Of a stretch of 42,632 bases of DNA, positions 1-8,320 are shown piece by piece (the first letter of the stretch is position 1; each line of letters starts with the position of its first letter). The position numbers were made by a program, and so were the translations under genes. The stretch covers positions 1-42,632 of the forward strand of contig CAYWKJ010000006.1 of assembly GCA_964459205.1 (NCBI GenBank), written 5' to 3'. The DNA comes from JABJMC01 sp964459205 (GTDB lineage: Bacteria > Patescibacteriota > Gracilibacteria > UBA1369 > UBA12473). Under the pieces are notes generated by a model. It searched no databases, had not been told where the DNA came from, and worked only from the letters and a program-made list of their open reading frames with translations.

Positions 1-1
1 G

Positions 2-295
2 GATGAGGAATTTACCTGCGAAAAATGTGGCATGGCTGTGGCGCCACTCGGGCGCGGCTGTCGGAACCACTGCCCCTCCTGTTTATACTCCAAACATGTG
101 GATGACACCGTACCTGGTGATCGAATAAGTAAATGTGGCGGATTAATGAAACCTCTGTGCCTAGAAAAAGGCAGTCGCAAAGGATATTTAGGCTTTGATA
201 TCGTGCATTGTTGCAAAAAATGCGGAAAAGAAATCAAAAATATGCTGGCTGAGGATGACGATTTTGCTGATTTATGCAAGAATGAGGGCCTATGA
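2..295 (+). CDS. RNHCP-domain zinc-ribbon protein, 5' end outside the window
   Basis: The frame is open to the left edge and reads DEEFTCEKCGMAVAPL before the first internal ATG at 32, so the true start lies outside the window and the ATG at 32 is not the start. The protein carries CxxC pairs: CEKC, then RNHCPSC followed by HVDDTVPGDR, then CKKC near the C-terminus. This is the signature of the small RNHCP family, presumed zinc binding, of unknown function. The stop TGA overlaps the tilS start (ATGA), which indicates translational coupling. Family assignment is confident, function is not known. Confidence 0.85.
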   Translation, partial: DEEFTCEKCGMAVAPLGRGCRNHCPSCLYSKHVDDTVPGDRISKCGGLMKPLCLEKGSRKGYLGFDIVHCCKKCGKEIKNMLAEDDDFADLCKNEGL

Positions 296-1452
296 AAACG
301 CTTATTTTAGCCATTTCCGGCGGCGCGGACTCAATTTACCTGCTTCATAAACTACTTGAAGAGGGACGCAGACCTGTCTTGGCGCATCTCAATCATCAGC
401 TTCGCGGCAAACAAAGTGATGCTGACGAGGCTTTTGTGCGTAAATTAGCGGTGAAACACGATTTAAAGATCGAGGTTAAGTCAGTCGACGTGGCCGCCTA
501 CGCCAAAAAGAACAAAAAATCGCTTGAAGAAGCGGGCCGAATCTTACGTTATGAATTCCTAGAAAAAGTGCGGGTCAAATATGACGCCGATGAAATCCTA
601 TTAGCACATCATTTAAATGACAATCTCGAAACCGTATTAATGAACAAAATGCGCGGGTGCAACTTGCGCGGCCGGATCGGGATGCGCGCTACAAACGGAC
701 ACCTATCCCGGCCGCTCCTAGATGTTCCACGCGCTGAAATCCTCACCTACCTAGCCGACAACAACATCCCCCACCGCGAAGACCCCACGAACCAAGACAC
801 CGAATACCTTCGCAACTGGGTTCGACTCGAACTAATTCCTGAACTCTTAAAAAAGAATCCCAACCTCCTTGCCGAATTCCAACAAAATCGCCAAAAAGCC
901 CTCGAGCAATACGACGAACTCAAAAAACGCGCCAAAAAATGGTGGGATGGCCGCACTGAAATCGAAACCGCCAAATTTTTAAAACAAGACCCCAAATTCC
1001 AAACTTTCCTCCTCGCCCACCTTTACGAACAAACTTACGGCTCTACGCAAAATCTTTCCCGTAAAAACATTCAAGAAGTCCTCACTCTCATCAAACGAAA
1101 CGTGACCGGCAAACAAAAACAGTTCGGCCCAAAAATCACAGTTCGCATTGAATACGGCCAAGTGAAATTCAACGAACCCAGCGCCCCCATCAAAATCGAT
1201 CCCAAAACCTTACCCATCGCTTTTGATCGTGTCCCCGGAGGAATCCTCAAAAAACGTAACTGGCAACCTGGCGATCGCTTTCAACCCTCCGGAATGAAAG
1301 GCACTAAAAAAGTCCAAGACTATTTTGTGGATTCAAAAATCCCGCGCCAACAACGCACACAAATCCCAATTTTCACAACCAAAAATGATCAAATTGTGGC
1401 GGTTGGAAAAAGAATCGATGAAAAATTTAGGCAGCAGAAGAAACTTGGATAG
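292..1452 (+). CDS. tilS: tRNA(Ile)-lysidine synthase TilS
   Basis: TilS attaches lysine to C34 of the CAU-anticodon tRNA-Ile, changing its decoding from AUG to AUA; it uses ATP and acts in the cytosol. The N-terminal PP-loop is visible as SGGADS at residues 9-14, followed by HLNHQLRG and the AHHLNDNLETVLMN region typical of TilS. The 386-aa length allows the N-terminal ATPase domain plus the C-terminal substrate domains (QPGDRFQPSGMKGTKKVQDYF near the end is the usual TilS C-terminal motif). The start overlaps the upstream stop by four bases (ATGA). The 3' end overlaps a convergent small gene by 26 bp. Confidence 0.95.
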   Translation: MKTLILAISGGADSIYLLHKLLEEGRRPVLAHLNHQLRGKQSDADEAFVRKLAVKHDLKIEVKSVDVAAYAKKNKKSLEEAGRILRYEFLEKVRVKYDADEILLAHHLNDNLETVLMNKMRGCNLRGRIGMRATNGHLSRPLLDVPRAEILTYLADNNIPHREDPTNQDTEYLRNWVRLELIPELLKKNPNLLAEFQQNRQKALEQYDELKKRAKKWWDGRTEIETAKFLKQDPKFQTFLLAHLYEQTYGSTQNLSRKNIQEVLTLIKRNVTGKQKQFGPKITVRIEYGQVKFNEPSAPIKIDPKTLPIAFDRVPGGILKKRNWQPGDRFQPSGMKGTKKVQDYFVDSKIPRQQRTQIPIFTTKNDQIVAVGKRIDEKFRQQKKLG

Positions 1453-1717
1453 CTTCAAACGTTCCTGTTTGAGCCATTCTTCTACGAGTCATAGCAGAGG
1501 CCTCTTGTGGAGTCCAAACACCATAACAACTTGTCTCCGGAACTCCTCGACGCAAACGCCTAGCCTGCTCAATGGCTTGTGCTTGAGTCAAGTCGCCAAA
1601 TTTTCCTCCTGTAGCAGATAATTGACCCGAAGGTTTCCAATAAGTAACCTCCCTCATCCCTTGCTGAGACGGAGGTCTTTCATCAAGCTCATGGCCCGGG
1701 GTGGCTAATCTTGTCAT
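1427..1717 (-). CDS. Hypothetical small protein, convergent with tilS
   Basis: A 96-aa ORF starting at the ATG at 1717; a longer reading from 1765 adds 16 hydrophobic and basic residues and is less likely. I recognise no family. The protein is rich in Arg, Gln, Thr and Ala (QAIEQARRLRRG, EASAMTRRRM) and looks soluble. It overlaps the tilS 3' end by 26 bp. No Shine-Dalgarno sequence is visible. The length and the absence of a competing gene support it as real, but it could be an antisense artefact in the tilS-ftsH gap. Confidence 0.5.
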   Translation of the reverse strand: MTRLATPGHELDERPPSQQGMREVTYWKPSGQLSATGGKFGDLTQAQAIEQARRLRRGVPETSCYGVWTPQEASAMTRRRMAQTGTFEAIQVSSAA

Positions 1718-1839
1718 GATAAACAATTTTAAAGGGTGGATTCGAATCCTACACAAAAAAAACAATCCCTGTCAATATGTAGCCAACCTCTCCTTCTTGA
1801 GGTACAATCAATACGCTAAAATTAAACCCTATATTAAAG

Positions 1840-3741
1840 ATGCCAAACCTCCCTGGAAAATCGCCTGTCCGTAAACTACCGCAACGACCAAAAAGCAATA
1901 ATTTCCTTTACCTCATCATCACAGCGCTGCTACTTACGACGCTGTATTTCATGTTCAACTCCAACCAACAAGTTGTTGAAGAGGTGCCACTTAGCGAGTT
2001 CGTGGATAGTGTCGAAGCGGGTGAAGTTTTTAAGATTCAAGTAGCGGGGAATCGCATTTCTTTTACCGAAGATGAAGACGCGGCTGAGGACATTTTTGAG
2101 CTCTATACTATCAAAGAGTCCAGCTCCAACATTAACGATATTCTCGAAGAAATCGATCCACTTGTAATGGCCGAAGTTGAGGTCGAAATTGTAGATATTC
2201 AAGCCAGCAACTTTTGGCGCGATGTTTTGATTGGCTTAGTCCCCTTCCTTATTATTATTGGATTCTTTTTGTTTATGATGCGCCAAGCGCAATCTTCCAA
2301 CAGCCAAGCTATGTCTTTTGGTAAAAGTCGCGCTCGCCTTAATGATGGTGAAAAAAACAAAACTAAGTTCAAAGATGTGGCCGGGGCTGTCGAAGCCAAA
2401 GAAGAATTATTTGAAATTGTAGATTTCTTAAAAAGCCCCAAAAAATACACCAAAATGGGAGCCAAAATACCCAAAGGTGTCATGCTCGTTGGGCCTCCGG
2501 GATGTGGAAAAACACTCCTGGCACGAGCTGTTTCTGGCGAAGCAGATGTGCCGTTCTTTAACATCTCTGGCTCGGAGTTTGTCGAAATGTTTGTGGGTGT
2601 GGGTGCCAGCCGCGTACGAGACTTATTCAAACGCGCTAAACGCAATGCACCGTGTATTATTTTTATTGATGAAATCGATGCCGTGGGACGCCAACGTGGC
2701 GCTGGCATGGGAGGCGGACACGATGAACGCGAACAAACTCTAAACCAAATTCTGACCGAAATGGATGGGTTTGAGCAAGAAACCAATGTGATTGTGATGG
2801 CCGCTACCAACCGCCCAGATGTTCTTGACCCTGCCCTACTTAGACCGGGACGTTTTGATCGTCGCGTGGTTGTAGATCGCCCAGACTTAAAAGCTCGTGA
2901 AGCGATCTTAAAGGTTCACGCTAAAAACAAGCCGTTACTCAAAACTGCAAATCTCAAAAAAATCGCTCAACAAACACCTGGTTTTTCTGGTGCTGACCTA
3001 GAAAACCTACTCAACGAATCGGCTATTTTAGCCGCTAAAAAGAATAAGAAAAAAATCTCCCATCCCGACATTGAAAAATCCATGGAAAAAATCGTCATGG
3101 GCCCCGAACGAAAATCCCGCGCTATGAACAAAGAGGAGCGAAAAGTCACTGCCTACCACGAAGTTGGTCATGCCTTAACTGGCCACTACTCCCCTAAATG
3201 CGATCCTGTTCACAAAATTTCGATCGTGGCTCGTGGCATGGCCTTAGGTGTTACGTGGTTCCTGCCCGAAGAAGACAAACACCTTTCTAGTCGCTCTAAG
3301 TTCATGGACGACATTGTGTCCTTAATGGGTGGCTATGTGGCCGAAGAACTTATCTTTGGCGAAATGACTACCGGCGCCAGCAACGACCTAGATCGGGCCT
3401 CTAAGATCGCTCGCAAAATGGTTACAGAATTTGGGATGAGTACCCTTGGTCCCATTATCTACGGCGAACCAAATCAAGAGGTGTTTTTAGGTCGAGACTT
3501 TGGCCGCGTGCGAAACTTCTCCGAAAAAATGGCCGCCGAAATTGACTCCGAGGTAGAAAAGATAGTAAAAGAAGGTTACGAGGGAGCTAAAAAAATCCTC
3601 AAAAAACACTTAAAGGAGCTTCACAAAATCTCTGAAGTGCTACTCGAAAAAGAAACTCTCTCGCAACAAGAATTCCTAGATTTTCTACCCAAATCAACCT
3701 GGAAAAAAAGCGAAATCAAAGCTGCTAAAGGCAAAAAATAA
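1840..3741 (+). CDS. ftsH: ATP-dependent zinc metalloprotease FtsH
   Basis: FtsH is a membrane-anchored AAA+ protease that degrades misassembled membrane proteins and short-lived regulators. The order is standard: TM helix at about 23-40, an extracytoplasmic domain, a second TM at about 127-147 (VLIGLVPFLIIIGFFLFMM), then the AAA module with Walker A GPPGCGKT at 218-225, Walker B IIFIDEIDAVGR and the second region of homology ATNRPDVLDPALLRPGRFDRR, then the protease with HEVGH at 440-444 and the third zinc ligand D516. The usual Thr of GPPGTGKT is Cys here, a mild substitution. At 633 aa the protein is full length. ACCCT lies 9 nt before the ATG and there is no GGAGG. Confidence 0.97.
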   Translation: MPNLPGKSPVRKLPQRPKSNNFLYLIITALLLTTLYFMFNSNQQVVEEVPLSEFVDSVEAGEVFKIQVAGNRISFTEDEDAAEDIFELYTIKESSSNINDILEEIDPLVMAEVEVEIVDIQASNFWRDVLIGLVPFLIIIGFFLFMMRQAQSSNSQAMSFGKSRARLNDGEKNKTKFKDVAGAVEAKEELFEIVDFLKSPKKYTKMGAKIPKGVMLVGPPGCGKTLLARAVSGEADVPFFNISGSEFVEMFVGVGASRVRDLFKRAKRNAPCIIFIDEIDAVGRQRGAGMGGGHDEREQTLNQILTEMDGFEQETNVIVMAATNRPDVLDPALLRPGRFDRRVVVDRPDLKAREAILKVHAKNKPLLKTANLKKIAQQTPGFSGADLENLLNESAILAAKKNKKKISHPDIEKSMEKIVMGPERKSRAMNKEERKVTAYHEVGHALTGHYSPKCDPVHKISIVARGMALGVTWFLPEEDKHLSSRSKFMDDIVSLMGGYVAEELIFGEMTTGASNDLDRASKIARKMVTEFGMSTLGPIIYGEPNQEVFLGRDFGRVRNFSEKMAAEIDSEVEKIVKEGYEGAKKILKKHLKELHKISEVLLEKETLSQQEFLDFLPKSTWKKSEIKAAKGKK

Positions 3742-3765
3742 GAGTCACCCTTTAATCCCATTATT

Positions 3766-4218
3766 ATGAAACCCATCGGCATCGGACAAATCGCAAAAGC
3801 ATCAAAAAAAGGAGGTAAAACTCGTCATGATCATCCCGCCCCCAAAGTTAAAAAAGAAACCCCTGAATTTGTAGCTGAACAAGAAGGGCAACTCTCAGTT
3901 GATGTTTATCAAACCGATAACGACATTGTAATTATTGCACCTGTCGCCGGCGCTACAGCCGAAACTCTTAGCATCTCTATTACTGATGACGTAATCACTA
4001 TTAAAGGACGCCGCGAAATGCCAGTCCCCGACAAACTAAAAAGAGACGACTTTTATATAGAAGAATGCTTTTGGGGAAATTTTTCGCGCTCAATTGTTTT
4101 ACCCGCCGCTGTTGATACTAATAATGTCGAAGCTAATTTTAAAAACAATGTCCTCCAAGTTCGCATTCCAAAAACAGAACGGGTGCGCACACGTATTATT
4201 CAAATTGAACAAGATTAA
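3766..4218 (+). CDS. Small heat shock protein (Hsp20/alpha-crystallin)
   Basis: An ATP-independent holdase that keeps unfolding proteins soluble. The alpha-crystallin domain spans roughly residues 43-140: it opens with LSVDVYQTDNDIVIIAPVAG, has the DDVITIKGRRE strand, then CFWGNFSRSIVLP and the closing FKNNVLQVRIPK, the family A-x-x-x-G-V-L signature with Asn in place of Gly. The N-terminal 40 residues are basic and low complexity, as expected for the variable arm. It lies 24 bp after ftsH and 2 bp before galU, so it is probably cotranscribed with both; pairing with FtsH suggests a protein quality-control unit. Confidence 0.93.
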   Translation: MKPIGIGQIAKASKKGGKTRHDHPAPKVKKETPEFVAEQEGQLSVDVYQTDNDIVIIAPVAGATAETLSISITDDVITIKGRREMPVPDKLKRDDFYIEECFWGNFSRSIVLPAAVDTNNVEANFKNNVLQVRIPKTERVRTRIIQIEQD

Positions 4219-4220
4219 TT

Positions 4221-5099
4221 ATGGCCAAGATTCGCAAAGCTGTCTTTCCCGCAGCCGGGTTTGGAACCCGCTTTCTTCCGGTTACCAAAGCTCAGCCCAA
4301 AGAAATGCTACCCATTGTTGATAAACCGGTTATTCAATATCTAGTAGAAGAAGCTGTGGCCGCTGGAATCGAAGAGATCGTTATTATTACTGGTCGCGGT
4401 AAACGTTCCATTGAAGATCACTTTGATTTCTCATTTGAACTTGAACACAACCTCGTAGAAAAAGGGAAACAAGACCTACTAGAGGAAGTTCGTAAAATAG
4501 CAAAACTTGCTAAATTTATTTACGTTCGTCAGCCTGAGCCACTTGGTGACGGCCATGCGATCCTCTGTGCCAAAGAAGTCATTGGTAATGAGCCTTTTGC
4601 CGTCTTATTTGGAGACGACATCGTAGATAGCAAAGTCCCGGCCATCAAACAACTTATTGATGTTTATGAAAAAACTGACAGCTGCGTTATAGGACTCGAA
4701 AAAATCCCGCGCGAAGACAGTAATAAATATGGAATGGTCGCTCCTAAATCGCAAGATGGTCGACGCATCGAGATTGAGAGCTTAGTTGAAAAACCAGCTC
4801 CCGAAGACGCTCCTTCAGATCTAGGAATCATTGGCAAATATGTTTGCACTCCAGAAATATTTGAAGAACTAGAAAACGCTCAATCTACAACCAGTGATGG
4901 TGAAATTCGTTTAATAGATGGCTTCCGTTCTCTTATTAGTAAGCAGCCTATTTACGGCTATGAAATCGAAGGCCATCGCTATGATTGCGGGACCAAGCTC
5001 GGTCTTATCAAAGCAACCATAAATTGGGCCTTAAAAAGAAAAGATTTAGGTCCCCGCGTAGAAGAATACTTACACCAAAACGGGTTTAAATCGGCTTAA
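4221..5099 (+). CDS. galU: UTP--glucose-1-phosphate uridylyltransferase GalU
   Basis: GalU makes UDP-glucose from UTP and glucose-1-phosphate, the precursor for cell-surface glycans and glycosyl donors. The N-terminal nucleotide-binding signature GFGTRFLPVTKAQPKEMLPI is at residues 12-31, followed by DKPVIQYLVEEAVAAG. FGDDIV is the metal-binding Asp region, and the LVEKPAPEDAPSDLGIIGKY segment is typical of the family. At 292 aa it is full length. Its start is 2 bp after the Hsp20 stop. A sugar-phosphate transferase gene lies 1.7 kb downstream, consistent with surface polysaccharide synthesis. Confidence 0.95.
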   Translation: MAKIRKAVFPAAGFGTRFLPVTKAQPKEMLPIVDKPVIQYLVEEAVAAGIEEIVIITGRGKRSIEDHFDFSFELEHNLVEKGKQDLLEEVRKIAKLAKFIYVRQPEPLGDGHAILCAKEVIGNEPFAVLFGDDIVDSKVPAIKQLIDVYEKTDSCVIGLEKIPREDSNKYGMVAPKSQDGRRIEIESLVEKPAPEDAPSDLGIIGKYVCTPEIFEELENAQSTTSDGEIRLIDGFRSLISKQPIYGYEIEGHRYDCGTKLGLIKATINWALKRKDLGPRVEEYLHQNGFKSA

Positions 5100-5106
5100 G
5101 CAAGCC
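5093..5106 (+). other. Small hairpin at the galU stop codon
   Basis: GGCTT-AAGC-AAGCC forms a 5-bp stem around the galU stop codon. It is followed by TAAAAC rather than a T-run, so it is at most a weak terminator or processing site. Confidence 0.25.
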
Positions 5107-5142
5107 TAAAACTCATTATTTGCATCCTAACCTGTTGTAGGG

Positions 5143-5171
5143 TTGCTTTTTAAGTCAAAATTTGATAGAAT
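5143..5171 (+). promoter_or_regulatory. Sigma-70-type promoter for the TPR gene
   Basis: TTGCTT (5143-5148) and TAGAAT (5166-5171) are separated by 17 nt, and TG stands one base before the -10 (extended -10). The expected start is near 5178, about 30 nt before the ATG at 5209. This suggests that the TPR gene is transcribed separately from ftsH-hsp20-galU. Confidence 0.5.
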
Positions 5172-5208
5172 GGTTAGATACAGAAAAACAAACATAAAAA
5201 AAACTTAA

Positions 5209-5805
5209 ATGGATTACCAATCCCTCATACTCGAAGCCGACAAACAAAAACTAGAGGGGAACCACGAAGAAGCAATCAAAATTTGTAATACGATTCTTCA
5301 TCATGACCTCAGTTGCTTAGAAGCTTTTGAAGAGCTTGGTGATAACTATTTAAGTCTACGCGAATATAATAAGGCTAAAAAAGCACTTGAACGGGCTATT
5401 AATATTGACCCTAATAGTGCCAATGCTAATTATTTACTCGGGTTTACCCATTCCGCTCTTGGAAATTGGAAAAAATCCGTTGGATACCTAGAAAATGCTG
5501 ATGATTTGCAACCAAATCACCCCGAAATCCTCCGCTGCTTAGGTTGGTCCATCTTTCATAATGGACAACGAAAAAAAGGGATTATTATTTTGGAACGCGC
5601 CCTAACTATGACTTCAGACGACATTCTTATCATGTGTGACTTAGCAGTCTGCTATATGAATGATCGGAACTTTGGCCGCAGCATTAACCTGCTCCGCCAC
5701 GCTCTTGCCTTGAACCCAGACAACCAGAAAGCTAAAGAATGCCTCGAAACTGCTCTGTTTTTCCAAAAAGAATACAACAAAATTAATAAGGCTAAAAAGT
5801 CTTAA
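5209..5805 (+). CDS. Tetratricopeptide repeat protein
   Basis: A 198-aa protein made almost wholly of TPR units. Recognisable repeats include LEAFEELGDNYLSLREYNKAKKALERAINIDPN, ANANYLLGFTHSALGNWKKSVGYLENADDLQPN, and the final NDRNFGRSINLLRHALALNPDNQKAKE, each with the alternating small/large residues and the Pro at the repeat end. No signal peptide or membrane segment is visible, so it is probably a cytosolic scaffold. The partner cannot be named from the sequence. It has its own extended -10 promoter and no Shine-Dalgarno sequence. Confidence 0.88.
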   Translation: MDYQSLILEADKQKLEGNHEEAIKICNTILHHDLSCLEAFEELGDNYLSLREYNKAKKALERAINIDPNSANANYLLGFTHSALGNWKKSVGYLENADDLQPNHPEILRCLGWSIFHNGQRKKGIIILERALTMTSDDILIMCDLAVCYMNDRNFGRSINLLRHALALNPDNQKAKECLETALFFQKEYNKINKAKKS

Positions 5806-5876
5806 GGCCCAAACATCCCAACTCATCCATCCCAGGATTTTTTTGAATACACCATACTCCGTCGCTTCACAGCAAG

Positions 5877-6308
5877 CTACTTTTTTAACATACTACTAGA
5901 AAGAACTGCCATATATACATCATGCAAGGCCCCTGCACAACTTAAAGCTTCAAAAACTAGTTCAAATTTTTCTCTTCCTCCAACCTCCTCTAAAAATTGA
6001 TCTACCTTCTCCCCTTTAGGAAGGTCCTCATCTTGATCTATTTTACGTGCAACATCTAACATTCGAGTGGCTTCTTCGGCTAATCCTTCAGGATCATCCC
6101 CCCACTGCTCAAGGGCTGATAGTAAAACTCTCAACAATCTGTCTCTAGTTAATTCCCAGCCACGCATAAGGTCCATATCCTGAGAATGCTGGACTCCATT
6201 CAACCGAGAACGTGTCAATTCCAATAACTCATTAACCCTCTCCAAAGGATATCCAAAAGTTGGGCGTTCCTCATTAGACCAATCAATTAATGTATTTGAT
6301 CTTTTCAT
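5877..6308 (-). CDS. Hypothetical protein, 143 aa, predicted helical
   Basis: I do not recognise this protein. It is acidic and probably alpha-helical (ERVNELLELTRSRLNG, RDRLLRVLLSALEQWG, EEATRMLDVARKI), without membrane segments or cysteine clusters. It lies alone on the minus strand between the TPR gene and rnpB. Its reality is supported by a good promoter directly upstream (TTGACA, 16 nt, TAGAGT) whose -10 ends 6 nt before the ATG, which would give a leaderless mRNA. Confidence 0.7.
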   Translation of the reverse strand: MKRSNTLIDWSNEERPTFGYPLERVNELLELTRSRLNGVQHSQDMDLMRGWELTRDRLLRVLLSALEQWGDDPEGLAEEATRMLDVARKIDQDEDLPKGEKVDQFLEEVGGREKFELVFEALSCAGALHDVYMAVLSSSMLKK

Positions 6309-6314
6309 GCTTAA

Positions 6315-6342
6315 ACTCTAATTAATTACAACTATATGTCAA
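6315..6342 (-). promoter_or_regulatory. Minus-strand promoter, leaderless geometry
   Basis: On the minus strand, TTGACA (plus 6337-6342) is followed after 16 nt by TAGAGT (plus 6315-6320). The start codon of the 143-aa gene begins 6 nt later, so transcription would start at or next to the A of the ATG. Confidence 0.5.
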
Positions 6343-6349
6343 CCATTCC

Positions 6350-6378
6350 TTGCCAATCCACAAAAACTCTTTTATAAT
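6350..6378 (+). promoter_or_regulatory. Promoter of rnpB
   Basis: TTGCCA (6350-6355), a 17-nt spacer and TATAAT (6373-6378), a near-consensus sigma-70 promoter. The expected start near 6385-6391 coincides with the 5' strand of the RNase P RNA P1 helix. It is the best plus-strand match to consensus in this part of the window, as expected for an abundant stable RNA. Confidence 0.75.
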
Positions 6379-6391
6379 TACGACCCAAAAT

Positions 6392-6797
6392 AAGAAAGCC
6401 TTGAGTGATCGCCCTTTTTGGCCTCGGCCACCAAAGGGAGGAAAGTCCGAGCAGTTTGACATTATGGTAATCGCTAACAGCGATCGCAGCACTCTATAAA
6501 AGTGTTGTAGGGACAGTGCCACAGAGACGTAAGAGGGAGGTTCGCCTCCTGATGTGCAACGCCCGAACCTTGGTTGTTCGTCTAGAGCCGCGCGGCTAGG
6601 ACGAGCATAAAAAGACGGGACCCCTGGAGTAATTCAGGATCGTCGGTAAACCCTACCTGCTGCAAGGTGAGATCTGGCAGTTTGGAATCCCCCGCAATGT
6701 CACGGGCCAAACTTACTCACCGCGATGAGGTTGTCAGCAATGGCAATCCCAGATAGATGATCACCACGACAGAACTCGGCTTATGATAGGTTTTCTT
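6392..6797 (+). ncRNA. rnpB: RNase P RNA (class A-like)
   Basis: The catalytic RNA that removes tRNA 5' leaders. The universal landmarks are visible: GAGGAAAGTCCGAGC (about 6438-6452, 5' strand of P4/CR-I), ACAGTGCCACAGAGACGTAA (about 6514-6533), GGTAAACCC (about 6645-6653) and, at the 3' end, AGATAGATGATCACCAC followed by ACAGAACTCGGCTTAT, which closes P4. Ends were set by the P1 helix: AAGAAAGCCT at 6392-6401 pairs with AGGTTTTCTT at 6788-6797 (one G-U). A T-run follows the 3' strand and may aid termination. Exact ends could differ by a few bases. The protein partner gene rnpA is at 32534. Confidence 0.95.
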
Positions 6798-6817
6798 TTT
6801 TGGGCTACACCTTTACA

Positions 6818-8278
6818 ATGGATCCAATGAAAAAGTCTGAAATTCTCTTTAGTATTGCGCGTATCCCTTTGGATTTTGCGATGGTAATGGCCGCCATGCT
6901 GGTTGCCTATCGTTTGCGCCAACACACAGACCTTATCCCAGGCATGCATTTCCCTGTGGATTTGCTAAATTTCCCGTCACTCCCTGAATATTTAGAATTT
7001 GCTAGTTGGGCCTCTTTTGTACTGTTAGTGGTTTTTGCCATAAACAATATGTACACCATGAAGACCACCGCCAGAATGAGTAATGAGGTCATCAAAGTTT
7101 TCTCCCTGGTTGCCGCGTGGATTATGCTCATTATTGCTTACTACTTTGTTACGCGGCAATTCTTTTTCTCACGTTTAGTTTTAGGTTATATCTGGATCTT
7201 AGCTATTGTTTTTCTAGCTAGTGGCCGGATTTTGATGCGTATTTTTCAACGGACTCTTTCCAGATACGGAATCGGACGGAGACGTATTCTTTTTATTGGA
7301 AAAAACTTAATTACCACAAAAATAGCTGCCAAATTTAAAAACAATCCAGCCTATCACATGGTTGGAATTGTCACCCATACTGGCAAAGATGCTAAATCAA
7401 CTCCACTCCGTATTCTTGGTAAAATTACTGATCTCCAAAAGATTGTTAATCGCCACCACATCGAAGAAATTATTCAAACCAAATCTGATTTAGCCGAAGC
7501 TGAGGCTCATAAAATAGTAGATTTTTGCAGAGAACATCATATTCAGTATCATTTTGTGCCTGATGTTCTCCAAATCCACAAAACTCATGTTGATGTGTTT
7601 AACATTGCCGGGTTACCCATGATTTCCCTGAAAATCACCCCCCTAGACGGTTGGGGCAAAGTCTATAAACGAATTTTTGATTCCATTGTGGCCGGATTAC
7701 TCTTAATTATCCTCAGTCCTTTATTTTTATTAATCGCAATTCTGATAAAAATAGATTCACGCGGGCCAGTTTTATTCTGCAAAAAAGATGATGGAACCCC
7801 AGTAAAACGAGTTGGGACCCAAGGAAAACTCTTCAAATTCTACAAATTTCGGACCATGAAACCCAACACTGACTCGCTCCGCTACAGTAAATTAGCCGCC
7901 AAAAGCCATCGCCAGGGGTCACCTCTTGTTAAAATTAAAAATGACCCCCGAATCACTCGCTTTGGAAGATTCCTTCGTCGCTCTAGCTTAGATGAACTCC
8001 CTCAATTATGGAGCGTCTTAACCGGTAAAATCAGCTTAGTTGGGCCACGCGCGCACCTTCCAGAAGAAGTAGCTAAATACAAAAAACACCACAAATTTGT
8101 CCTTTCTATCAAACCAGGCATTACTGGTTTAGCCCAAGTTAACGGACGATCTGATTTAGACTTTGAAGAAGAGATTCGCTATGACACATATTACATTGAA
8201 AGATGGTCCCCTTTTCTTGATATAAAAATTCTATTCCGCACCTTATTTGTAGTTATTAGTGGTAAAGGCGCGGACTAA
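6818..8278 (+). CDS. Exopolysaccharide polyprenyl glycosylphosphotransferase (bacterial sugar transferase)
   Basis: An integral membrane enzyme that moves a sugar-1-phosphate from a UDP-sugar to undecaprenyl phosphate, the first step of repeat-unit glycan synthesis. The N-terminus has four or five hydrophobic segments, a central soluble nucleotide-binding-like region starts around RRRILFIGKNL, and the catalytic C-terminal domain starts with KRIFDSIVAGLLLIILSPLF. It contains KFRTM, RFLRRSSLDELPQLWSVLTG, SLVGPRAHLPEE and KPGITGLAQVNGRSDL, all hallmarks of the WcaJ/WbaP/EpsL superfamily. I chose ATG 6818; a second ATG is at 6827, and an upstream TTG at 6800 is unlikely because it abuts rnpB. The sugar cannot be inferred; GalU nearby makes UDP-glucose. 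Confidence 0.93.
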   Translation: MDPMKKSEILFSIARIPLDFAMVMAAMLVAYRLRQHTDLIPGMHFPVDLLNFPSLPEYLEFASWASFVLLVVFAINNMYTMKTTARMSNEVIKVFSLVAAWIMLIIAYYFVTRQFFFSRLVLGYIWILAIVFLASGRILMRIFQRTLSRYGIGRRRILFIGKNLITTKIAAKFKNNPAYHMVGIVTHTGKDAKSTPLRILGKITDLQKIVNRHHIEEIIQTKSDLAEAEAHKIVDFCREHHIQYHFVPDVLQIHKTHVDVFNIAGLPMISLKITPLDGWGKVYKRIFDSIVAGLLLIILSPLFLLIAILIKIDSRGPVLFCKKDDGTPVKRVGTQGKLFKFYKFRTMKPNTDSLRYSKLAAKSHRQGSPLVKIKNDPRITRFGRFLRRSSLDELPQLWSVLTGKISLVGPRAHLPEEVAKYKKHHKFVLSIKPGITGLAQVNGRSDLDFEEEIRYDTYYIERWSPFLDIKILFRTLFVVISGKGAD

Positions 8279-8320
8279 AGAGTAAAATAGCGGCGACTTA
8301 AATTTAAATACCCTCCTTTA

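Noticed and set aside
1728..1752. GGATTCGAATCC looks like a tRNA T-arm.
   Set aside because: It is a plain 12-bp palindrome. A 7-nt loop TTCGAAT would leave an A-C mismatch at the 53-61 pair, and I find no matching acceptor, D or anticodon stems on either strand.
5877..5960. Possible intrinsic terminator between the TPR gene and the 143-aa gene.
   Set aside because: The T-run near 5838-5844 is not preceded by a convincing stem on either strand.
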